Source of the DNA: Nitrospirota bacterium
GTDB lineage: Bacteria > Nitrospirota > Thermodesulfovibrionia > Thermodesulfovibrionales > JdFR-88
Reading direction: 5' to 3'
NCBI GenBank assembly: GCA_021790695.1
Contig: JAJYGJ010000048.1
Coordinates: 1-20,074 of the forward strand
Length of the DNA stretch: 20,074 nucleotides
The position numbers and the translations under genes are program-made. Of the stretch, positions 14,062-20,074 are shown in pieces (within the stretch, counting starts at the first letter, position 1; every line of letters starts with the position of its first letter). The notes under the pieces were generated by a model. It was not told where the DNA came from, ran no database searches, and worked only from the letters and a program-made list of their open reading frames with translations.

Positions 14062-16499
14062 TACAGATTCTCCTTCATCTCCCAGACGCCGCAGGGGCAG
14101 ATGCCCGCGCAGAACCCGCACCCGATGCATTTTTCTTCGTCCACAACATACTCGAACCCGCCATCCGGTTTTCCAATCCTGGAGATCGCACCCCAGTAGC
14201 AGGCGTTTTCGCACATGCCGCAGTCCCGGCAGCTCCCGCAGGAGAGGCACCGGCCGGCGTCGGCCAGGACGTCCTGCTCCGAATAACTGCCGTCCTTCGC
14301 GCCGCAAGACCCGGCACCCTCACGGTTTGTCCGGCTCTCCCCGATTGCAAGGCCTGCCCCGTTTACCCGACTGGCCTCGTAATAGACGGTTTTAATCCGC
14401 TCTAATGGTATGGGGTCCTTGATTTCGGGCATGCGGTCGTATTGCATGAGGGCGGCGTGAATGATCCCGGCCGCGGTCCTGCCCTGTCCGATGGCGTTTG
14501 TCACGAGCCCCGGCCTTGTCGCATCCCCTATGGCGTATACCTTGCTGTCGGTCGTCTGCCCAAGCTCGTCAACCCGCACCCAGCCGTTTTTGTCCCTGTC
14601 TATGGATTCGGGCAGGAAATCCACTATCGGGGTCTCGCCGACCGCCGTTATGAGCAGGTCGGCCTTCATCGAGGAGCCGTCCTTGAAATGGAGCGTCTTT
14701 GATTCCCCGTCGTATCTCTCCGTGAATTTGGGCCAGAGGAGTTTCGTGCCAAGCCGCGCGGCGGCATCCATCTCCTTGCCGAAGGCCGCGGGTTTCTGGA
14801 TGTCCACGGCCGTAACGGAGGCCGCGCCGCAGCCGAAGGCCTGGGCGGCCACGTCCATGCCGACATTGCCCGCGCCTATTATCGCCACGTCCGCGCCTTT
14901 CAGCTTCGGCCCTTTGCCGGCGTTGACCCCGCGGAGGAAGTCGTAGGCCGAAACCGTGTTTTCGGAGCCCGGAAACCTGATCTCTCTCGGACGGTGCGCC
15001 CCGCAGGCGACGATCACCACCTCATGGTCCCCGGCGATTTCGGTGAATTTTTTCCTGTCCACCTTCGCCTTCAGATGCACGTTTACGCCGATCTCTCCGA
15101 ACCTGGCCAGTTCCTTCCTCAATATCTCCTGCGGGAGCCGCTCCCTTGGGATACACAGCTCCAGTTTTCCGCCCAGTCTGTCTTCCGCCTCGTAGAGGTC
15201 TACCTGATGGCCTTTCAGGGCAAGCTGCCATGCGGCCGACAGCCCGCCCGGCCCGCCGCCTATGACGGCCACCGTATGACCTGTCTTTTGGGCCGGTTCG
15301 GGCGCCTTTATCTCAAGCGAAAGGCTTCCCAGTCTGTCTATGTTCAGGGGAGAGTCAACCAGCATCCCCCTGGTGCAGCTCTGCATGCAGAGATTGGGGC
15401 ATATCCGGCCGCAGACGGTGGCCGGCAGCGGACTGTACTCAAGGACGAATTCGAGCGCCTCACGGAGCCTGCCGGCCCTGATGAGGGCGGTCCTCTTTTG
15501 GGTCGGTATGTGGGTCGGGCAGTTATAGGCGCAGGGCGGGGAGTATTTCTCGTTTTCCCAGACCGGCTTGTTCCTCCTGTCTTCGCCCACGGTGATATAG
15601 GGAAGGATGCTTCTGTCCCCGGAGATATAAGGCGCGAATATGCCCCCGGCGCCCACCTCTTTTTCCCTGAGGTCGCTGGCGAATCCGGGGACGGAGACCT
15701 TTCTTTTCAGGCGCGCGGCCTTTTCGGCCGGGGTGTTGGCGACCAGTTTTCGCCACTGGTCTTTATCTTTCGACAGCGGACCGTAATGGTCCCCGCGCTC
15801 GATTGCCTTCAGGAAGGGTTTCAGATTTTCCTTCAGCCAGAGCCAGTCTTCATCCGTTAATTCGGCCTGCCGCACGTCCGCGGCGCTGAAACCCATTATC
15901 GGCCCCCGGAAGTAGATCACTCCGCCCACCATCCCCACGCACGGCCTGTAGCCCAGTATATTGTCGGGGTTTCTGGGAGTTACCCCGCAGACGACCGATA
16001 TCCCCCCCGCCTTGAACTCCGCGAAGGAGTCTCCCACGTCCCTGAAATACCAGGACTGGGGCGGGTCGAACCGCGGGTTGTGCTTCGTGAGCGTATCGGA
16101 ACGCGCCCCTGCGCTGCCCTGCACATAGAGTACGCCCTGCGCCGCCGCGTTGTGGGCGCCGTTTGTCACATCGCCCAGAACGGTTATCCTGGCGCCGCAG
16201 TTGATCCAGCCCGCGTCGTCCGAAGCGCTGCCCCGGACCACTATCTCGGTGCCTTCCATGCCCATGCTGCCCAGCCTCTGGCCCACCGGGCCGGAGACCG
16301 TGATGCGCACGGGTGTTTCCCTGGGCCAGATGCGCCCGCCTATGCCGTGCTGGCCGTCGGCCGTCACATGGAGCCGCCTTGCGCCGTCTCTGACTGCCTT
16401 CTGGACGCGCTCCTCCAGGAGCTTGGAGCTTAATCTCCGGCCTTCAACGTTGCCTTCTATCTCGACTGTCTTTTCCGCCGGTTTTTTTTCAGCAGACAT
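14061..16499 (-). CDS. fused GltB C-terminal (GXGXG) domain, GltD-like oxidoreductase and ferredoxin domain
   Basis: An 812-residue fusion that should supply electrons for glutamate synthase. Residues ~1-245 form the glutamate synthase alpha C-terminal beta-helix (GXGXG) domain. A linker follows, then from ~310 a GltD-like part. That part has an N-terminal Fe-S segment (C323, C327, C363, C367, C371, C375), a FAD site GGGPGG at 414-419, an NAD(P)H site IGAGNVGMDVA at 541-551, and IGDA at 657-660. The C-terminus adds a dicluster ferredoxin domain: Cys at 751, 754, 757, 760, 763, 767, then CIGCGFCAGICP at 791-802. The natural electron donor could be NADPH or ferredoxin. The ATG overlaps the central synthase gene by 11 bases, behind GGGGA. 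Confidence 0.92.
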   Translation of the reverse strand: MSAEKKPAEKTVEIEGNVEGRRLSSKLLEERVQKAVRDGARRLHVTADGQHGIGGRIWPRETPVRITVSGPVGQRLGSMGMEGTEIVVRGSASDDAGWINCGARITVLGDVTNGAHNAAAQGVLYVQGSAGARSDTLTKHNPRFDPPQSWYFRDVGDSFAEFKAGGISVVCGVTPRNPDNILGYRPCVGMVGGVIYFRGPIMGFSAADVRQAELTDEDWLWLKENLKPFLKAIERGDHYGPLSKDKDQWRKLVANTPAEKAARLKRKVSVPGFASDLREKEVGAGGIFAPYISGDRSILPYITVGEDRRNKPVWENEKYSPPCAYNCPTHIPTQKRTALIRAGRLREALEFVLEYSPLPATVCGRICPNLCMQSCTRGMLVDSPLNIDRLGSLSLEIKAPEPAQKTGHTVAVIGGGPGGLSAAWQLALKGHQVDLYEAEDRLGGKLELCIPRERLPQEILRKELARFGEIGVNVHLKAKVDRKKFTEIAGDHEVVIVACGAHRPREIRFPGSENTVSAYDFLRGVNAGKGPKLKGADVAIIGAGNVGMDVAAQAFGCGAASVTAVDIQKPAAFGKEMDAAARLGTKLLWPKFTERYDGESKTLHFKDGSSMKADLLITAVGETPIVDFLPESIDRDKNGWVRVDELGQTTDSKVYAIGDATRPGLVTNAIGQGRTAAGIIHAALMQYDRMPEIKDPIPLERIKTVYYEASRVNGAGLAIGESRTNREGAGSCGAKDGSYSEQDVLADAGRCLSCGSCRDCGMCENACYWGAISRIGKPDGGFEYVVDEEKCIGCGFCAGICPCGVWEMKENL

Positions 16500-18150
16500 A
16501 GCTTATCCCCAGCGCATCGGCTATCGCCTTGTCGCCCGCGGCGAGGCCGTCGGACATCCCGATGGGCAGTTCCGTGCTCCTTCCCATCGGGGCGAATATC
16601 TTTTTAAGCTCCGTATCGGCCGCCTTGAAGACGTCCACCAGCCGCTCGGCCACTTTTGATGAATCGAGTCTCCGGTAGAGTTTCGGGTCCTGCGTGGTGA
16701 TGCCTCTCGGGCACCTGCCCGTGTTGCAGAGGTTGCAGCGGTTCATCTCATCCCCGAGGCAGCCCGCCGTGGCCTGCATCAGGTACTTGCCGACGGAGAC
16801 GACCGAGGCCCCGAGCATGATGAGGGCGGCGGCGTTTGCCGCCAGGTTGCCCTTTTTGCCCACCCCGCCCGCGGCTATCAGGGGCAGCTCGTTTTGCTTG
16901 CCCTGGCTCACGAGGTCCAGGTAGCACTCCCTTATGTTCATGGCTATGGGATGGCCCATCTTGTCCATGCTGACGTTATAGGCCGCGCCGGTGCCGCCGT
17001 CCTCGCCGTCGATGGAGAGGCCAGCGGCGTAAGGGTTTCTGGCCAGGTTGTTGAGCACCGCCTTGGCGGTCTTCGTCCCGGATATCTTCGGATAGACCGG
17101 CACCCGGAAACCCCAGGCCATGGACATGGAGATTATCATCTTGGCCACGGCCTCTTCGATCGAATACTTGGTCTGATGCGTCGGGGGCGAGGACAGGTCC
17201 ACGAACATCGGCACACCCCTGATGCTGGCGATGAGTTTCAGCACCTTGTAGGACATGAGAAGCCCGCCGTCGCCCGGTTTCGCCCCCTGGCCGTACTTTA
17301 TCTCTATCGCGGCCGGGTCTTCCATCATCTGCGGGAGGGCGCGTATTATCTCGTCCCATCCGAAATAACCCGAGGCTATCTGGAGGATGAAATATTTCAG
17401 GAACCTGGATTTGAGCAGCCGGGGCGGCATGCCGCCCTCTCCCGTGGCCATGACGACCGGCAGGCCCATCTCCTCATTCAGATAGGCCACGCCCATGGCA
17501 AGCCCCTCCCACATGGCGGGCGAGAGGGCGCCCACCGACATGCTGCCTATCATTATCGGGTATATCTGCCGCACGGGGGGCACAAAGATATCCGCGTTTT
17601 TGTCGACCGCGAGCATGCCGCCCTCGGCCACAAGCGGGAGGTCCTTCGGGGGCAGAATCCTCCCCAGGTAGGTCCTCAGGTGGAATTCATGCCTGCCGGC
17701 GTCCAGGGCGGGGTCCGTCAGCATCGATATGCGGGTGAACTTCAGCATATCGAGCGTGGAGAGACCTGGATCGTTTCTCCTGCCGCCCCTCTTGTAAGCG
17801 TCGCCGCCCGCGTTTTTGAAGTGCAGGAACTTATGTGCCGGGTTCCACTCCGGCTCTATCGCCTCGTTCGGGCAGACGAGCTGGCACATGGCGCAGCCCG
17901 TGCAGTAGCGGTTTATGTCGTTTACCTGTCTTACGACGGAGGTGACCCTTCTTGTCACCTTCGGCGTGGGCGTCGTCCCTTCGGAGCTTACCACGCGCTC
18001 CACGCGCACGCCCGGAACGACGGCCTTTACCGGACAGACCGCGGTGCACCTGCCGCAGCGGGTGCACCTGTCGTCCCGCCAGCGGATTATATATGGAAAT
18101 TCTTTCAGCGTCAGCTGATGGTTTTTGTCTGGCCTTTTAACTGGTTCCAA
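16489..18150 (-). CDS. archaeal-type glutamate synthase, FMN-binding central subunit with ferredoxin domains
   Basis: A 553-residue synthase subunit that aminates 2-oxoglutarate with glutamine-derived ammonia on FMN. The N-terminus has two 4Fe-4S motifs, C29/C32/C35/C39 and C83/C86/C89/C93. The (beta/alpha)8 domain has GQGAKPGDGG at 287-296 and DGGTGAA at 383-389. Three cysteines at 472, 475 and 480 (CNLCNTGRCPRGITTQ) are placed to hold the 3Fe-4S cluster of GltB. There is no glutaminase domain; that is the neighbouring gene. The start is a TTG at 18150 with GGAGGT 6 bases upstream, which makes a 40-base overlap with the preceding gene believable. No better ATG or GTG lies near. Confidence 0.95.
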   Translation of the reverse strand: MEPVKRPDKNHQLTLKEFPYIIRWRDDRCTRCGRCTAVCPVKAVVPGVRVERVVSSEGTTPTPKVTRRVTSVVRQVNDINRYCTGCAMCQLVCPNEAIEPEWNPAHKFLHFKNAGGDAYKRGGRRNDPGLSTLDMLKFTRISMLTDPALDAGRHEFHLRTYLGRILPPKDLPLVAEGGMLAVDKNADIFVPPVRQIYPIMIGSMSVGALSPAMWEGLAMGVAYLNEEMGLPVVMATGEGGMPPRLLKSRFLKYFILQIASGYFGWDEIIRALPQMMEDPAAIEIKYGQGAKPGDGGLLMSYKVLKLIASIRGVPMFVDLSSPPTHQTKYSIEEAVAKMIISMSMAWGFRVPVYPKISGTKTAKAVLNNLARNPYAAGLSIDGEDGGTGAAYNVSMDKMGHPIAMNIRECYLDLVSQGKQNELPLIAAGGVGKKGNLAANAAALIMLGASVVSVGKYLMQATAGCLGDEMNRCNLCNTGRCPRGITTQDPKLYRRLDSSKVAERLVDVFKAADTELKKIFAPMGRSTELPIGMSDGLAAGDKAIADALGISYVC

Positions 18151-19244
18151 ACCTTTACCTCCATTGCGCCGGCGGGCACGGTCACCAGGTCATATTTCAT
18201 GGGGAATATGTCCAGCGACTTGTCCCTGTCGGGCACGGCCCTGTCGAGCCCGCATTCCTCGGACATGATGGCGTACTTGCCCGGGACCCCTCCCACCGCG
18301 CCGGGGCGGAGTTTTTTCGAGTCCTGAACGGCAAAACAGGTGCCGTCGGGCAGAAAACCGATAATGCAGTTCGGCCCGTCTATCACGAGCATCCGGAGGG
18401 ATTGCCGGATGAGGCGAAGCGCCTCCGCGTCCGGCCTTGCCCCGGTCTCTTCGTTTTTGAGCGGTGTGATCACATCCTTGTAATAGGTGACCGGAAACCC
18501 CAGTTCCCGCACCGTGTAGTGGAGTATATGGGTGAATACCTCGCTGTCGCTCTGATATCCGATGTACCCCGGCACGCCCCGGCTCATCAGGTACTGCCTG
18601 ATGGGCACGAAGGCGGTGTTCTCCCCGTTGGTCATGCTGCCGAAACCCTGGATGAAGAACGGGTGGCAGGCGTAGAGGTTTATGGCGTAATTGGTGTTCT
18701 GCCTGCCCTGGGCCAGGATTATCCTTGCCTTGAGGCCGTCTTTTCCATTTTCAAGCCCGAAGAACTCTCCCAGGGCAAGCGGATCGCCCACTTCCTTGAG
18801 CGTCAGGACGTCCGGGTAAAAGGAGAACACGACTATGGATTCGTCCGCCTCCCCCATCGCCCTCAGGGCGAGCCTGGTCCGGAGCAGAAGGGCCTCCTTA
18901 TTTTCCCATGGGCTTTCCTTGTGCGCGGTGGGGTAGTCGTAGAATTTCGCGAAATAACAGTCCCGTTTCGTTATGCCGGTCACGGGCCTTGTCTCGGGGT
19001 TCCACATGTGGATTTCCCTGAAACCCTGCCGCGCCATGAATTCATCGAGCGCCTTGAGGCCGGCGTTGGAGCAGATGCCGGACAACACGGGATAATCCTT
19101 GAGGGTTTCCGCGAACCCGCCCAGGTCCTTGAGCATGAGGCCCATGCCGGAGCCGTCATGACCCTCCTTCATCGTCTCGAGGGCGTGGATGTTCTCCATG
19201 GGTGAAAAATATTGCGATGCCGTTATGGCTGCCAGGCGGCACAT
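18111..19244 (-). CDS. class II glutamine amidotransferase subunit of glutamate synthase
   Basis: A 377-residue Ntn-type amidotransferase domain (GltB domain 1) encoded as its own gene. It begins MCRLAAITA, so removal of Met exposes the nucleophile Cys2 that releases ammonia from glutamine. Further class II features are GSMTNGENTAF, which supplies the oxyanion Asn-Gly, and YQSDSE, the SD(S/T)E motif. The protein is expected to dock on the FMN subunit encoded next and pass ammonia through a tunnel. It is first in a three-gene operon with 40-base and 11-base overlaps. The ATG at 19244 has GAGG about 14 bases upstream. A sigma-70-type promoter lies at 19298-19327. Confidence 0.92.
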   Translation of the reverse strand: MCRLAAITASQYFSPMENIHALETMKEGHDGSGMGLMLKDLGGFAETLKDYPVLSGICSNAGLKALDEFMARQGFREIHMWNPETRPVTGITKRDCYFAKFYDYPTAHKESPWENKEALLLRTRLALRAMGEADESIVVFSFYPDVLTLKEVGDPLALGEFFGLENGKDGLKARIILAQGRQNTNYAINLYACHPFFIQGFGSMTNGENTAFVPIRQYLMSRGVPGYIGYQSDSEVFTHILHYTVRELGFPVTYYKDVITPLKNEETGARPDAEALRLIRQSLRMLVIDGPNCIIGFLPDGTCFAVQDSKKLRPGAVGGVPGKYAIMSEECGLDRAVPDRDKSLDIFPMKYDLVTVPAGAMEVKVWNQLKGQTKTIS

Positions 19245-19297
19245 GTATTAAGAGAGACCTCTTTTTTATTTTTTTACGGCAACGAGTGCCGATTTTT

Positions 19298-19327
19298 AAT
19301 ATAGAATTTGCACCCTTTTTTTGTCAA
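19298..19327 (-). promoter_or_regulatory. sigma-70-type promoter of the glutamate synthase operon
   Basis: On the minus strand TTGACA (plus 19322-19327), 18 bases, then TATATT (plus 19298-19303). The predicted leader is about 45 bases. Several A/T runs surround the boxes. Confidence 0.65.
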
Positions 19328-19342
19328 ACGCCTGATAGTGCA

Positions 19343-19382
19343 CAGTTTGATTAAGTCGGACCGTGGCAGAAGGCGGAGGCGG
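19343..19382. repeat. dispersed repeat, copy 2
   Basis: This 40-base copy of the element at 8723-8761 begins CAGTTTGATTAAGTCGG and ends GGCAGAAGGCGGAGGCGG. It sits 15 bases beyond the -35 box of the glutamate synthase promoter, in the same orientation relative to that operon as copy 1 has to glnK. Confidence 0.75.
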
Positions 19383-19852
19383 GCACGCTCGTCTCGTTCT
19401 TGGGGTACGGCAGGCGGTTCGGCTTCTCGCGCCAATGTGGGCCGCACACATCATCCCGGCTTTTACGCGCGGGTCTTGGCCCGCGTGGCCGGGATTGCGC
19501 GTCGGCCCCCAGGGCGCGCTTCGCTCACCGCCCACCGTACCCATTACGCCCGTGCCACCATCCGTGGCTCCGTGTGTTTGCTTATACCGGTCTGTTTGGG
19601 AAGCCGGGCGATGGTGCTTGAGCGTCATAGATTTTTTTCGTAGCCGATGCCGGCGAAGCGAAGCGGCCGCATCTCCGACTGTCTGAGCCCGTCAGGGCGA
19701 GTTTCGGGATCCAAGCAAGACCGCGCAGCGGCAGAAAAAATGGATAGCGAGCGCAAAGCGAGCGAAAATCAATAAATTTAAATTCCCTGCATTGAGTTCC
19801 GCAGGAACTCAAAAGCTTAAAAGCGAAAGCGCTATTGACCGGCTTCAAACTG
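19343..19852. other. non-coding stretch, possible small mobile-element remnant
   Basis: About 510 bases between divergent operons with no supported gene; open frames here give Arg/Pro-rich, family-less translations. It is bounded by CAGTTTG (19343-19349) and its complement CAAACTG (19846-19852). The flanking similarity goes slightly further (TCAAACTG, then a CACT block). Inside are a perfect hairpin at 19794-19810 (GAGTTCC-GCA-GGAACTC) and AGCGAGCGCAAAGCGAGCG-type direct repeats near 19746. A MITE-like or decayed element is one reading; repetitive intergenic DNA is the other. Confidence 0.35.
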
Positions 19853-19877
19853 AGACACTGCCAAAATCCCCATTTTC

Positions 19878-19907
19878 TTGACTACGAGTTTTAAACTCAT
19901 TTATCAT
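19878..19907 (+). promoter_or_regulatory. promoter of rpiB
   Basis: TTGACT (19878-19883), an 18-base spacer and TATCAT (19902-19907) differ from consensus at one base each. The expected start of transcription, near 19914, is almost at the ATG. The spacer holds the palindrome GAGTTT-T-AAACTC (19886-19898), a possible operator. Confidence 0.6.
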
Positions 19908-19915
19908 AACAGACC

Positions 19916-20074
19916 ATGGTAATCGCAATCGGCTCCGATCATGCGGGGGTCGAGTTAAAGCGCGAACTTTCCGGTTTTCTGGAAAAAAAAGGTGTAAAGC
20001 TGATTGACGCGGGGCCTGAAAATTCGGGTCCGGTCGATTATCCGGATTTCGGGGCGAAGGTATCCAGGATGGTT
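19916..20074 (+). CDS. rpiB: ribose-5-phosphate isomerase B, N-terminal part
   Basis: It interconverts ribose 5-phosphate and ribulose 5-phosphate in the pentose phosphate pathway. The 53 visible residues begin MVIAIGSDHAGVELK, the RpiB signature with the D-H pair at the phosphosugar site, followed by a conserved DAGP..SGPVDYPDFG segment. The gene is cut by the window edge. The ATG at 19916 is the only start: an in-frame TAA lies at 19907-19909. No Shine-Dalgarno precedes it, and the promoter position implies a leader of only a few bases. Confidence 0.93.
   Translation, partial: MVIAIGSDHAGVELKRELSGFLEKKGVKLIDAGPENSGPVDYPDFGAKVSRMV

Noticed and set aside
19363..19686. Plus-strand open frame in the 19.4-19.7 kb gap
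   Set aside because: No ribosome site, no recognisable domain, and it starts inside a dispersed repeat.
1..20074. CRISPR arrays, tRNA, rRNA
   Set aside because: No regularly spaced repeats, cloverleaf or conserved rRNA blocks were seen on either strand.

Overview
The window is GC-rich bacterial chromosome with tightly packed genes, nearly all on the minus strand. The gene content and order point to an anaerobe-type lineage such as Desulfobacterota or Nitrospirota. The clues are the order rpmE - DUF1385 - prfA - prmC, an isolated atpB-atpE pair, a three-piece archaeal-type glutamate synthase, and a soluble sensor kinase with Cys-rich domains next to an HD-GYP regulator. This placement is inference from gene order and protein style; no marker gene is present to settle it.

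Layout. 1-~665: the 3' end of an IS110-family (IS1111-type) insertion sequence, cut by the window edge, with a structured non-coding right end. 894-2120: an LplT-like MFS transporter. 2271-5955: a two-gene signalling operon made of a soluble PAS histidine kinase with a tandemly duplicated Cys-rich domain and a REC/HD-GYP response regulator. 6054-6105: tandem palindromic repeats. 6185-6730 (plus strand): a secreted single-HKD phospholipase-D-like nuclease. 6889-8549: glnK-amtB, ammonium sensing and uptake, behind a candidate sigma-54 promoter and a perfect 31-bp dyad. 8709-9308: an intergenic stretch with no convincing gene. 9364-10450: F0 ATP synthase subunits a and c. 10555-13766: rpmE, a DUF1385 membrane protein, prfA and prmC (translation termination and ribosome). 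14061-19244: a split glutamate synthase in three overlapping genes. 19343-19852: a possible non-coding mobile-element remnant. 19916-end: the start of rpiB on the plus strand.

How the genes fit together. Ammonium enters through AmtB under control of GlnK, and the glutamate synthase operon turns glutamine plus 2-oxoglutarate into glutamate, so two nitrogen-assimilation operons lie about 6 kb apart. Both have a copy of the same ~40-bp repeat just upstream, in the same orientation relative to transcription. PrmC methylates the GGQ motif of the RF1 encoded next to it. AtpB and AtpE form the ion-translocating part of F0; the remaining ATP synthase genes must lie elsewhere.

The observations most worth follow-up are the duplicated Cys-rich sensor domain in the kinase, the 29-bp imperfect inverted repeat in the IS1111 right end (bridge-RNA candidate), the 31-bp dyad plus sigma-54-like promoter at glnK, the possibly leaderless rpiB, and a terminator placed directly in front of the DUF1385-prfA-prmC genes.
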